From the NCBI GenBank assembly GCA_016792625.1, contig JAEUKK010000107.1, positions 1 to 48,568 on the forward strand: 48,568 nt of DNA, in the 5' to 3' direction. Below are positions 18,058 to 26,786 of this stretch, piece after piece (the stretch's first letter is position 1; each line of letters opens with the position of its first letter). The DNA comes from Deltaproteobacteria bacterium (GTDB lineage Bacteria; Myxococcota_A; UBA796; UBA2385). The translations under genes were made by a program, and so were the position numbers. The notes below the pieces were generated by a model, which was not told where the DNA came from, searched no databases, and saw only the letters and a list, made by a program, of their open reading frames with translations.

Positions 18058-20463
18058 TCAGTAGTCGAACTGGAGGCCAAAGTTGAGGGACTGGCCGGTG
18101 AAGTAGAGGCCCTCATCGCCGCTGCCGATGTCCTGCTTGCGGAATTCGACCACCAGGAAGGTGTTGTCGACCCCGCTCACCGCTTGGAAGCGGCTGGCCG
18201 TACGGGGATCGAGCTTGTCGAGGAGCAGCTGCCCGCCGGCGTTCCAGTGCCAGCCGTACTTCCAGCCGGTGAGGACCTGGTCGCCCTTGTACGGGTCCTG
18301 CTTGAAGCTCCAGGCGTCGAGGCCCGCGGCGCCAAAGGGCACCAGGATCTGATCCTTGAAGAAGTCGAGGCGAACCTTCGCGTTCAAGGTCAGCGGGATG
18401 GCCCGGAAGACGATCTTGCCGTCGGTGCGGGTCTCGTCGTCGAGCAGCCCCTTCCCGTTCTCGCGGAACCACCCGAGCCCGCCGGTCAGCTCGACCTGCT
18501 TGATGATCTGCGGGCCCCACTCAAGCATGGTGACGCCGTTGCCCGAGGTGCCGTAGACGCCGGTGATCGCGGTGTCCTCGAGCTCGACATTGCCGTAGCT
18601 GACCTGAATGTGGCCCGTGGTCTCGGCCTTGCTCTGGGCCTGGGCCCAGGCGTCGACGGGCGCCCCCGCCAGCAGCACGAGCCCCGCAGCGGCACCCAGC
18701 ACCTGACGCCGACGCCGGCCGAGGCCCAGGCCGAGCGCGGCCAAGGCGCCGAGCGCGGTCGCCGGGGCGCTCGTGCCACAGAGGCCGCCGTCTTCGCCGG
18801 ACAGCTCCGCGGGGCCCTTGCCGGCCGCAGGCACTCCGTTGACCACCTTGCTCATGGGCCCCTCCTGTCCGCTCGCGTCATAGGCGCGCACTGCCATGTG
18901 GTACTCTTTGCCGTTGGTCAGGCCGAGGATGCTGACCGTTACGCGATCTTGAGAGCTCTCTGCCGGGACGATGCGCACGCCCTTCTCACCATCCACCCGG
19001 GCGCTGGGCCCGCAGGGGGAGGCGGAGGTACCCGGCTCGCAGCCCGCGTAGTCCGCCGCGGTGAAGCTTTCATCCGAGAGGAAGACCGCGTAGCTCTCGA
19101 TGTCGGCGTCGGGCAAGGCGTCAAAGACCAAACGCAGCGTCTCATGGTCCACCCTGACGCTGTTTTGGCTGAGCGACACCTGACCCGGCGGGTCGTCCTT
19201 CTGCACGTAGGCGCCGCCCCGCCCCACGAGGCCGTCGCGGTCGGTGACCAGCGCCCGCACGAGGTTCACACCTTCATCAAAGCGGTCGTCGAGCACAAAA
19301 CTGCTGGTGACGGTCTCACCCGCCGCCGCGGAGCCTGAGCCGAGCAGCGAACCGCCGGACAGCGTGTCGCCGCCGACGCGCAGCTCCCAATCCACGGCAA
19401 CTTCGGCGACGAAGCTCAGCTCAACCTCTGTGCCCGAGACGCCAGCCGCGGGGGCAGCGGTCCCGACCTCGACCCAGGGGCGGTCCGACTTGACCCGCAC
19501 CGCCCCAGCGCTCGTGCCGAGCACGAGGTAGCCGTCGACCCCGCTGACCGCGCGCACGCTGGACTCGTCCTCTTCGATGTCGAGCCAGAGGTCGACGCCG
19601 TCTTCAGGCACGCCGCCGTCGCCCAAGGGCAGCAGGCCGAGCTGGCCGCGGCCCTGGTCAGCGACCACCAGATCACCGTCCCACAGGCCCAAAGAGACGA
19701 GGGACTCAAAGGAGCCCGCGCTGGCCCCGAGCAGGGTCGTATTGCCGACCGCGTAGCGGAGGAGGCCCGCCTCACCCCCCGCGATGAGGAAGGTGTTTGG
19801 CCCCGTGGCCATCACCTCGGCGTAGGTGCCGGCCGGCGCGGTGGTCACGGTGAGCGTGCCCCCGCTGGCGCTGAAGCCCGAGACGAGGTTGTTGCCCATG
19901 AGCAGGACGATGCCGCCCGTCGCGCCCGCCGCCGAGACGGGCGTCTGCGCCGAGGCGATCGACCAAGCGGTCGAGGTCTCGCCGGTGCTCGCCGAAAATG
20001 GCGTGGCCACCACGGCGCTGCCGGTGGCGGTGACCGCGACGAGCTGCTGGTCGATCGCCCGCACGAACAGGACCGCGTCGGCCCCCACGCTCACGCTGAG
20101 GCTGCCGCGGGTGTAAAAGCCGTCCTGCAAGCGCAGATCGCCGATCGTGCCGTTGGAGCAGCCGACAAAGAAGCGGCGGTCGGCAGACCAGGCGGTCAGG
20201 GACTTCGGGTCGGCGTCGGCGCAAGGGTCCTCGGACCCGCTGACGAACTCGATAAAGGCCCAAGACCACGTGTCGAAAACAGCGACCTTGGGGTCATCCC
20301 CGCCGTAGAGCACCGCGAGGTAGCGCCCCTCGGGCTCGGCCTGGATGTCGACGACCGCGTCGCCGCTGCTGTACGAGCTCACGGTGGTCAGATCACCGAA
20401 GCCGGCCCAGGCGAGGCCCGGGGCCCAGATCAGCGCGGCGGCGGCGGCGCGTGGCAGGTTCAT
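18058..20463 (-). CDS. Secreted repeat/Fn3-like protein with internal MYXO-CTERM-like signal fused to an outer-membrane beta-barrel
   Basis: An 801-residue composite. Residues 1-20 are a signal peptide (MNLPRAAAAALIWAPGLAWA). Residues about 21-330 are beta-rich and propeller-like (repeated short WD/GD-type strands). About 340-545 hold Ig/Fn3-like beta sandwiches ending in a fibronectin-like VSILGLTNGKEYHMAVRAYD. At C562 starts a MYXO-CTERM-like tripartite signal: Cys, hydrophobic helix (about 565-582), R583-R586. Directly after the arginines comes a second signal-peptide-like stretch ending AWAQA-Q (587-610), then a beta-barrel domain (about 613-801) ending in aromatic Y, as outer-membrane barrels do. 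It resembles, from memory, the separate MXAN_2561/MXAN_2562-type pair joined in frame. It overlaps usg by ATGA. Confidence 0.8.
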   Translation of the reverse strand: MNLPRAAAAALIWAPGLAWAGFGDLTTVSSYSSGDAVVDIQAEPEGRYLAVLYGGDDPKVAVFDTWSWAFIEFVSGSEDPCADADPKSLTAWSADRRFFVGCSNGTIGDLRLQDGFYTRGSLSVSVGADAVLFVRAIDQQLVAVTATGSAVVATPFSASTGETSTAWSIASAQTPVSAAGATGGIVLLMGNNLVSGFSASGGTLTVTTAPAGTYAEVMATGPNTFLIAGGEAGLLRYAVGNTTLLGASAGSFESLVSLGLWDGDLVVADQGRGQLGLLPLGDGGVPEDGVDLWLDIEEDESSVRAVSGVDGYLVLGTSAGAVRVKSDRPWVEVGTAAPAAGVSGTEVELSFVAEVAVDWELRVGGDTLSGGSLLGSGSAAAGETVTSSFVLDDRFDEGVNLVRALVTDRDGLVGRGGAYVQKDDPPGQVSLSQNSVRVDHETLRLVFDALPDADIESYAVFLSDESFTAADYAGCEPGTSASPCGPSARVDGEKGVRIVPAESSQDRVTVSILGLTNGKEYHMAVRAYDASGQEGPMSKVVNGVPAAGKGPAELSGEDGGLCGTSAPATALGALAALGLGLGRRRRQVLGAAAGLVLLAGAPVDAWAQAQSKAETTGHIQVSYGNVELEDTAITGVYGTSGNGVTMLEWGPQIIKQVELTGGLGWFRENGKGLLDDETRTDGKIVFRAIPLTLNAKVRLDFFKDQILVPFGAAGLDAWSFKQDPYKGDQVLTGWKYGWHWNAGGQLLLDKLDPRTASRFQAVSGVDNTFLVVEFRKQDIGSGDEGLYFTGQSLNFGLQFDY

Positions 20464-21485
20464 AGGAGCCCCTCTCGCCAGAGCGTGAGCGCGGTCGCGA
20501 CGACGTTGGCCGAGGCGCCCATGCGCAGGTTGTCAGCGGCGGCCCACAGGTGGACCCCTTGGCCCAGCGGGTCATCCCGCAGGCGCCCGATGTGGACCCC
20601 GGTGGTGCCCACGAGGCGCCGCGGCCCGGGCGGGCGCTCGCTCAGGCTAACCAAAGGCATGGCGCTGAGCGCCTTGCCGACGGTGGCGGCGTCGACCGCG
20701 CCGCTGAACTTGAGCTGAAGGGTCGCGGCCATCCCCGCGAAGATCGGCACCTGGACAATGTTGAGCACCGCGGCTACCGGATGGGCCTGGGTGATGGCCC
20801 GCAGCTCGACGGCCAAGGCCCGCTCGCTGGCCGACCAGCCGCCCTCGGCCTCACCCGGGCTGGCCAGCACATCAAAGGCGAGACCCTGCGGGAAGACCCG
20901 TCGGGGAGGGTCAGCCTGATTGAACATCGCGATGACCTGGCGGGAGAGCTCCTCGGGACCGGCCCGACCAGCCGCGCCCGCGCTGACCATCACCGTCCCG
21001 CGAAGCTCGGTCAGGCCGAGGTGACCGAGGGGGGCGGCCACCGCGCCCAGCATGGCCGCCGGCCCCGCGGGGACCGAGGCCACCCGGCGCTCGGCGAAGA
21101 GCTCCCAGTCGGCCACGCCGCTGAGGGGCAAACAGACGGCCCCCTTGTCACGAAGATGCGCGCCCACGTCGATCACGGCAATACCCTCATCGACCAGCGC
21201 CGGGCCGAGGGCCTGGCTGACCGCGGCAGGGACGGCGAGGACCACGAGGTCCACACCGGCGAAGGCACCGCGGGCGACGCCATCTTCGTCGAGGGGCTCG
21301 ATGGGGACCGCCTTGCCCCGCAGCTCCACCTCGCCGCCCGGCCCGCCGCGGCTGCCGAACAGGCGCCAGCCGGTGACCGGGAGGGGGGACCGCCCCAGCG
21401 CGGCGGTGATGTCGCCGCCTGCCGCGCCGCTTGCGCCGACCACCGCGACGCGCACCCCAGGGGGCGCAGACCTCTGCTCGCTCAT
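20460..21485 (-). CDS. usg: USG-1-like aspartate-semialdehyde dehydrogenase paralogue, catalytic residues lost
   Basis: A 341-residue Asd-fold protein with an N-terminal Rossmann motif VAVVGASGAAGG, and the C-terminal WAAADNLRMGASAN segment of the family. The active-site Cys of Asd (PNC motif) is replaced: VPAGPAAM puts G141 there. The active-site His (GHS motif) is M252 in FAGMAA. It should therefore not reduce aspartyl phosphate. E. coli USG-1, also encoded next to truA, likewise lacks the Cys as I recall it. Here only one gene separates it from truA, supporting orthology by context. The ATG at 21485 has GAGGA five bases upstream. Function of USG-1 is unknown; a structural or binding role is inference. 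Confidence 0.8.
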   Translation of the reverse strand: MSEQRSAPPGVRVAVVGASGAAGGDITAALGRSPLPVTGWRLFGSRGGPGGEVELRGKAVPIEPLDEDGVARGAFAGVDLVVLAVPAAVSQALGPALVDEGIAVIDVGAHLRDKGAVCLPLSGVADWELFAERRVASVPAGPAAMLGAVAAPLGHLGLTELRGTVMVSAGAAGRAGPEELSRQVIAMFNQADPPRRVFPQGLAFDVLASPGEAEGGWSASERALAVELRAITQAHPVAAVLNIVQVPIFAGMAATLQLKFSGAVDAATVGKALSAMPLVSLSERPPGPRRLVGTTGVHIGRLRDDPLGQGVHLWAAADNLRMGASANVVATALTLWREGLL

Positions 21486-21499
21486 GCTTTCCTCAAGGA

Positions 21500-22198
21500 T
21501 CAGGTGCTGGTCGTCGTTCCAACGCCGAGCGCGCGCCGCGCCGCGAGGGCCGCTGGCACCACCGCGTCGGGTGGCCGGACATAGCGCAGCTCAACGGCGG
21601 CCGGGTCCATCGCCGGCAGCAGGGCGCCCACGCGGAGGAGCGCGCCCAGCGGGGGCGCGGAGGCCTGCGGGTGGACCCGGCCGCCCGCCGCCTCGACCCG
21701 GGCGGCGGCGACCACCGCGCCCTCGCCCACCGCAACAAAGTGCCCGGCGGGCAGCAAGGCGTCGAGCGGGAGGTCGGCGACCGGCCCACGGGCCAGGGGG
21801 AGCCCCGGACCGCAGCGGAAGCTCGCGCCGTACATGCGCTGCTTTCGGCCATCCAACAAGGCGAGGACATCGACCTCGTCGGTGATCTGGGCGGCGCGCG
21901 CCAGCAGCGAACAGACCGGGATCACCGGCACCTCAGCGGCCAGGGCCACCCCCAGCGCGGTGGCCAGGCCGACGCGCAGCCCGGTGAAGGTGCCCGGCCC
22001 AACCGCGACAATGACGTGCTGGAGGGCCTCGCCCGCGGCGCGCTGGGCCAGCGCCTCGACCAGCGCGGGGCCCAACAGGCCGTCTGCGCCCCGATCCGCC
22101 CGCGCCGACCAGGCCCAGCGGGGGCGTGGATCGCCGAGAGAGCCCATGGCAAGACCAATCTCGGGCGCGGAGCAGTCGATGGCCAGGGCGAGGCTCAC
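21500..22198 (-). CDS. tsaB: tRNA threonylcarbamoyladenosine biosynthesis protein TsaB
   Basis: A 232-residue ASKHA-fold protein that pairs with TsaD and TsaE to make t6A37 in ANN-decoding tRNAs. Signatures are the N-terminal ALAIDCSAPEIGLA and the hallmark VAVGPGTFTGLRVGLATALG, then LLDGRKQRMYGA. Length is usual for the family. The GTG start at 22198 overlaps the rseP stop in GTGA, indicating translational coupling. tsaD and tsaE are not in the window. Confidence 0.94.
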   Translation of the reverse strand: MSLALAIDCSAPEIGLAMGSLGDPRPRWAWSARADRGADGLLGPALVEALAQRAAGEALQHVIVAVGPGTFTGLRVGLATALGVALAAEVPVIPVCSLLARAAQITDEVDVLALLDGRKQRMYGASFRCGPGLPLARGPVADLPLDALLPAGHFVAVGEGAVVAAARVEAAGGRVHPQASAPPLGALLRVGALLPAMDPAAVELRYVRPPDAVVPAALAARRALGVGTTTST

Positions 22199-24024
22199 GG
22201 CTCGGCCAGCCAGCGCTTGAGCTCGCGGCTGCTGTCGTTCACCACGGCCAGTGCCATGGCGATGACCACGAAGATCACGCCGATCTGCAGGGCGCGCTCG
22301 CGCAGCGGGCCCGAGACCGGCCGCCCGCGCACGGCCTCCATCGCGAGGAAGAGCAGCTGCCCGCCGTCAAAAACGGGGACGGGCAGCAGGTTGAGGATGC
22401 CCAGCGAGATGCTGAGCAGGCCGATCTGCCGCGCGTAGGTGAAAATCCCCCGCTCGGCCGCCTCGGCCCCCTGCCGCATCATCGCGATGGGCCCGCCGAT
22501 GTTCTCGCTCACCGCTGCCTTGCGGGTGACCAGATCCCCGAGGCGCTCGACGATGAGGCCCGAGATGAGCACGGTCTCGCGGGCCGCACGCACCACCGCC
22601 TCACCCACCGGGTAGGCCTTGGGGGTGAGCTTCGGGCCGACCGACTCCCCCTCGGGGGCGGCGCCGATCATGAAGCGGCGGTTGAACAGCCCTGCCTCGA
22701 CCGTCTCGGCCATCACCGGCCGCAGCTCGAGGACCACCAGCTCGCCGCCGCGGACGACCTGCAGCTCGACCGGCCGCGCCGCGCCGTCGGGCCCCGCACC
22801 CTCACCCGAGGCGCGAATGCCCCGGACGAGGTCATTCCAGCGGTCGATCGGCTGGCCATCCACCGCGAAGACCCGGTCGCCCGCCTGCAGCCCCGCGGCC
22901 TTGGCGGGCGAGGGCGGCGGCTCGGAGGCGAGGCCCGGGAGGGCGGGACCGCCGTCCTCGAGGCTGTCCTTGACCTCGTCGATGAAGACCGAGGCGGTCA
23001 CCAAGCCGAAGCGGTGCGCGGGGCTGCTGCGGTGCCCGAGGCTGCGCGGCAGCCAGTCGCCTGCGCTGAGGCGGACCTCGCGCCGCGCGCCGTCGACGGC
23101 CTGCACGGTGAGGGTGGGGGCCGCGGAGGCGGCCAGCGCGCGCTCCAGCGCGATCCAGTCGGCGATCTCGGCGCCGTCCACTGCGACGACCCGCTCCCCG
23201 GTCTGGATCCCGGCCTGCCCAGCCGGCGACGCGGGCTCGTCCACGCCGACCCGGTTGCTGGGCCGGAACCAGGTCAGGCCGGTGCCTTCGGCCCCATAGC
23301 CCTCGGCGGGCGGCTGGTAGCGCAGCTCAAGCGGGGCGCCGTCGCGCAGGACCCGCAGCGTGCGCGCGCGGGTGGGGTCGTCGCCGAACGCGGCGTCGAC
23401 GTCGATCCAGGTGGGGGTCTCGACGCCGTCCACGGCGAGCAGCTGATCGCCGGCGCGGATGCCCGCCGCTTCTGCGGCGCTATCGGGCAGAACATCGCCC
23501 ACCTCGCTGATCTCGGTGGGCTCGCCGGCGACGTATAGGGTCGTAAACAGCGCGACCGGGAAGACGAGGTTGAACAGCGGGCCGCCGAACATGATGAGGA
23601 AGCGCTGCCAGACCGGCTTGACCGCATACGAGGTCGGGGCCTGCTCGACGGGGTCGGCGCCCTCGTCGAGGTTGCCGTAGGGGTCGGCGCCCTCCATTCG
23701 CACGTAGCCGCCGAAAGGCAGCGCCGAGACGCGGTAGTCGGTGCCCCGGTACTCGACCCCAAACAGCCGCCGCCCAAATCCAAACGAATAGACGGGCACC
23801 CCCACGCCGAAAAGTTTGGCGAAGAAGAAGTGCCCCGACTCGTGAATGAAGACCAGCGCGCTGACCAAGAAGAGCGCGGCGAATAGGTTGCGCGCGCCGT
23901 CCACCGACCAAGCCAGCGGCGGACCAGCCGGGCCGGCCCATGCCACGCCCGAGAGCCCGGCCGCAGCGCAAATGGCGACCGCCCCGAGCCGCCGCGCGCC
24001 CGTCCACCGCTGGCCGAGCCTCAT
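22195..24024 (-). CDS. rseP: RseP-family site-2 metalloprotease with three PDZ domains
   Basis: A 609-residue inner-membrane M50 intramembrane protease that cleaves anti-sigma factors and signal-peptide remnants. The zinc site is HESGH (H61, E62, H65) in the second hydrophobic segment; the third zinc ligand and conserved fold lie in NLLPVPVFDGGQLLF near the C terminus. Between them I count three PDZ modules, marked by AAGIRAGDQLLAVDG, QAGIQTGERVVAVDG and AAGLQAGDRVFAVDG. RseP usually has two PDZ domains and about 450 residues, so this is enlarged. An extra N-terminal signal-peptide-like segment (to about residue 30) precedes the catalytic helix. ATG at 24024 overlaps the rlmB stop by 4 bp. 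Confidence 0.94.
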   Translation of the reverse strand: MRLGQRWTGARRLGAVAICAAAGLSGVAWAGPAGPPLAWSVDGARNLFAALFLVSALVFIHESGHFFFAKLFGVGVPVYSFGFGRRLFGVEYRGTDYRVSALPFGGYVRMEGADPYGNLDEGADPVEQAPTSYAVKPVWQRFLIMFGGPLFNLVFPVALFTTLYVAGEPTEISEVGDVLPDSAAEAAGIRAGDQLLAVDGVETPTWIDVDAAFGDDPTRARTLRVLRDGAPLELRYQPPAEGYGAEGTGLTWFRPSNRVGVDEPASPAGQAGIQTGERVVAVDGAEIADWIALERALAASAAPTLTVQAVDGARREVRLSAGDWLPRSLGHRSSPAHRFGLVTASVFIDEVKDSLEDGGPALPGLASEPPPSPAKAAGLQAGDRVFAVDGQPIDRWNDLVRGIRASGEGAGPDGAARPVELQVVRGGELVVLELRPVMAETVEAGLFNRRFMIGAAPEGESVGPKLTPKAYPVGEAVVRAARETVLISGLIVERLGDLVTRKAAVSENIGGPIAMMRQGAEAAERGIFTYARQIGLLSISLGILNLLPVPVFDGGQLLFLAMEAVRGRPVSGPLRERALQIGVIFVVIAMALAVVNDSSRELKRWLAEP

Positions 24025-24971
24025 CGGCGGCCCTCGGCGCGGACCTGGCGCCCCCGCTCAAACGCGAGGATGCCGGCGGTGACGCTGACGTTGAGGCTCT
24101 CGAGCTGCCCCGCCAGCGGCACGCTCACGATCTGGTCGCAGCGGTCGCGCAGCGTGTGGGTCAGGCCCTTGCCCTCGCCCCCGAGCACGATCGCCAGCGG
24201 CCCGGTCATCGGCACCTCGTCGTAGGGCGCGCCGTCCATGTCGGCGCCGATGATGCGCACGCCCGCGCGGCGCAGGGTGGCGAGCGCGCTCGACAGGCCC
24301 TCGCGGATCAGCGGCACCTCCTCGGCGCCGCCCATGGCCACGCGGTGCACGACCGGGGTGAGCCCCTTGCCGCGCTGCGTCGGCACGACCACGGCGTGCA
24401 CGCCCGCGCCGAGCGCAGATCGCAGGATCGCGCCGAGGTTCTGCTCGTAGCTGATCTCATCGACCAAAATGAGGAAGGGGTCGACGCCCGCCCGATCCAG
24501 CTCGCTGAGCAGGCCCTGGGTGCTATAGCCCGCGAGCTGCACCGCCCAGGCGATCACACCGTTGTGCACGCCGCTCTCGCAGACGCCGTCCAGAGATTCG
24601 CGGGGCACCCGCTCGATGGGCACCCGCCGCTCCCCCGCGATCTGGAGGAGCTTGGCGACCTTCTCGTCTTCCTTGGCCCGCTCGTCGAGGCAGATCTTGA
24701 CCACCTTGCGGCGGTTGCGGGTGAGGGCCTCCAGCACGACGTTCCGGCCCTCAAGCTGGTCGAGGTCACCGCTGGGCGCGCGCAGGCGCGGCGCGTCCCC
24801 CCGGGGGGGCAGCGCGCGGCGGCGCTCTGGGCCGGGCGCGTTCTCGTCGGTTCCCGTCGGCGGACGGGGCCCGCCACCATGTGAGGGCGCGCCGCCACGC
24901 GGCGGACCCGGACGGTACGGAGCGGGCGGGCGGCCAGCGGGCGCCTTCGGGCGGCGGGGCGGGACGCTCAT
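24021..24971 (-). CDS. rlmB: 23S rRNA 2'-O-ribose methyltransferase, SpoU/TrmH family (RlmB-like)
   Basis: A 316-residue AdoMet-dependent RNA methyltransferase with the trefoil-knot SPOUT fold. The first 65 residues are a Pro/Arg/Gly-rich basic tail. A substrate-binding domain follows, starting at LEGRNVVLEALTR, then motif 1 QNLGAILRSA, motif 2 AIVLGGEGKGL and motif 3 LAGQLESLNVSVTAGILAFE, where the SLN-VS segment is the family hallmark. Closest to RlmB (Gm2251 in E. coli numbering), though other TrmH-family targets cannot be excluded. ATG at 24971 overlaps the upstream stop by 4 bp. Confidence 0.92.
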   Translation of the reverse strand: MSVPPRRPKAPAGRPPAPYRPGPPRGGAPSHGGGPRPPTGTDENAPGPERRRALPPRGDAPRLRAPSGDLDQLEGRNVVLEALTRNRRKVVKICLDERAKEDEKVAKLLQIAGERRVPIERVPRESLDGVCESGVHNGVIAWAVQLAGYSTQGLLSELDRAGVDPFLILVDEISYEQNLGAILRSALGAGVHAVVVPTQRGKGLTPVVHRVAMGGAEEVPLIREGLSSALATLRRAGVRIIGADMDGAPYDEVPMTGPLAIVLGGEGKGLTHTLRDRCDQIVSVPLAGQLESLNVSVTAGILAFERGRQVRAEGRR

Positions 24972-26365
24972 AGGACCTTCGCGGCCAGCTCGGCCAGGGG
25001 CGAGCGCTCGCCCTTCCGGAGGGTGACGTGCCCAGCGATAGGGCTGCCCTTAAAGCGCTCCACCACGGTGGACAGGCCGTTGCTGGCCGCATCGACGTAG
25101 GGGTTGTCGATCTGGTAGGGGTCCCCGGTCAGCACGACCTTGGTCCCCTCCCCTGCGCGCGTGATCACGGTCTTGACCTCGTGCGGGGTGAGGTTTTGGG
25201 CCTCGTCCACGATGAGGAACTGCCGCGGGAGCGAGCGCCCGCGGATGTAGGTCAGCGCCTCGACCTCGATATAGCCCTGGTCGATCAGCGGCTGGAAGCT
25301 CGGGGTCCGTGGAGCACCGTGGGCGCCGCCCGGCTTGCCGTAGCCGGTGTCGACCGCCGCGCCGCCCACCAGCAGGTCCAAGTTGTCGAAGATGGGCTGC
25401 ATCCAGGGGTTGAGCTTCTCTTTCAAGTCACCGGGCAGGAAGCCCACGTCACGACCCAACGGAAAGATGGGCCGGCTGACCACGAGGCGGCGAAATTTAC
25501 GATCATCGGCGACCAGCTTGAGGCCACACGCGATCGCCATCAGCGTCTTGCCCGTGCCCGCCACCCCATCCAAAGTGACGAGAGACACGCTGTCATCAAG
25601 CAGCAAGTCGAGCGCGAAGATCTGCTCTTTGTTGCGGGGGCTGATGCCCCAGATGCTCTCTTTGCCGCGGCCGACCGCGCGCAGCCGCATCTTGCGCTCG
25701 TCGTAGCGGGCCATCGCCGAGCTGCTCGGGTGCTCGGGCGACTTGAGGATGACGAACTGGTTGGGGTAGAGCCCCCAGGCCGCGGCCTGCTCGGGGTCAC
25801 AGACCAGCCCGCCCTTGTCGAAGAGCTCGCTCACCTTCTCTGCGCCCAGATCGAGCTCCCGCACGCCGGTGTAGCTCTCGTCCACCTCAGCGTGCGCGGC
25901 GTCGCGGTAGTCCTCGGCCTCAATGCCGAGGGCGTCCGCCTTGATCCGCATGTTGGTGTCGCGGGTCACCAAGGTGACGCGGCGCCCAGACGCGCGGCGC
26001 GCGGTGTCGAGGACCGTGGCCAGGATGATGTTGTCGTTGGAGGAGGCGCCAAAACCCGGGGGGAGCGCGACCGCCTCGCTCAGCAAGGCGACCCGAAGGG
26101 AGCCGCCGCTCGCCAAGGGCACCCCGGCGGACAGGCTGCCCCGGGCGCGCAGCTCGTCGAGGGCCCGCGAGACAGCCCGAGCGTTCCGGCCGGTCTCGTT
26201 GAGGTCCTTCTTGAAGCGGTCGACCTCTTCGATCACCGTGATCGGGATGACCAGCTCGTGCTGCGCGAAGCGCTCGATCGAGCGCGGATCGTAGAGCAGC
26301 ACGTTGGTGTCGAGCAGGAAGATCCGCTGCTGCGCAGAGGAGACGTCAACCACGGAACCGCTCAA
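24968..26365 (-). CDS. PIN-domain / PhoH-like ATPase (YlaK type)
   Basis: A 465-residue protein joining an N-terminal PIN ribonuclease domain (IFLLDTNVLLYDP with its acidic Asp, then VIEEVDRFK and later VTRDTNMRIKAD) to a C-terminal PhoH P-loop ATPase (Walker A GVAGTGKT, Walker B FLIVDEAQNL, then LTGDPYQID). Family proteins are thought to be RNA-unwinding nucleases; no substrate is evident. I place the start at the TTG at 26365 because GGAGGA precedes it by three bases and the PIN domain begins soon after; the frame opens at another TTG (26395) without a ribosome site. Overlaps rlmB. Confidence 0.92.
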   Translation of the reverse strand: MSGSVVDVSSAQQRIFLLDTNVLLYDPRSIERFAQHELVIPITVIEEVDRFKKDLNETGRNARAVSRALDELRARGSLSAGVPLASGGSLRVALLSEAVALPPGFGASSNDNIILATVLDTARRASGRRVTLVTRDTNMRIKADALGIEAEDYRDAAHAEVDESYTGVRELDLGAEKVSELFDKGGLVCDPEQAAAWGLYPNQFVILKSPEHPSSSAMARYDERKMRLRAVGRGKESIWGISPRNKEQIFALDLLLDDSVSLVTLDGVAGTGKTLMAIACGLKLVADDRKFRRLVVSRPIFPLGRDVGFLPGDLKEKLNPWMQPIFDNLDLLVGGAAVDTGYGKPGGAHGAPRTPSFQPLIDQGYIEVEALTYIRGRSLPRQFLIVDEAQNLTPHEVKTVITRAGEGTKVVLTGDPYQIDNPYVDAASNGLSTVVERFKGSPIAGHVTLRKGERSPLAELAAKVL

Positions 26366-26451
26366 GGGTCCTCCAGCGCGACCCGAGGGCCGCAAGGGCG
26401 CGCGCCACGGGCGGCGTGCGGCTCATCGGGGCGCGGGGGCGGGCCTGCAGG

Positions 26452-26775
26452 CTACTCCTCGCCCTCACCCTCGTCGGCGACCAGCGGGCCAACCCCCACC
26501 TGCACGGCGAGGGCTTCGCGCAGGTGCTTGGCCGGCTTAAACGCCGGGAGCCGCTTGGGCGCCACCGCGACCGGCTCGCCGGTCTGCGGGTTGCGCGCCT
26601 GGTAGGCGCCGTACTGCTTCACTCGGAAGGAACCGAAGCCCCGCAGCTCGACCCGGCCCCCGGACTGCAGCGCATGCTGAAGCTGCCCGAAGAAGACGTC
26701 GACCACGGCCTCTGCCTGATCCCGACTCACCCCACGCCGCTCGGCGAGGGCCTCCACCAACTCCGACCTGGTCAT
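26452..26775 (-). CDS. HU/IHF-family DNA-binding protein
   Basis: A 107-residue nucleoid protein. It carries the family helical start MTRSELVEALAER, the GFGSFRV turn, and the DNA-clasping arm with ARNPQTGEPVAVAPKR. An acidic C-terminal tail (DEGEGEE) extends beyond the usual 90-100 residues. IHF-beta-like features are present, but HU versus IHF cannot be decided by eye. The ATG at 26775 has a strong GGAGG. Lies 11 bp after secF. Confidence 0.95.
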   Translation of the reverse strand: MTRSELVEALAERRGVSRDQAEAVVDVFFGQLQHALQSGGRVELRGFGSFRVKQYGAYQARNPQTGEPVAVAPKRLPAFKPAKHLREALAVQVGVGPLVADEGEGEE

Positions 26776-26786
26776 GCGACCCTCCG

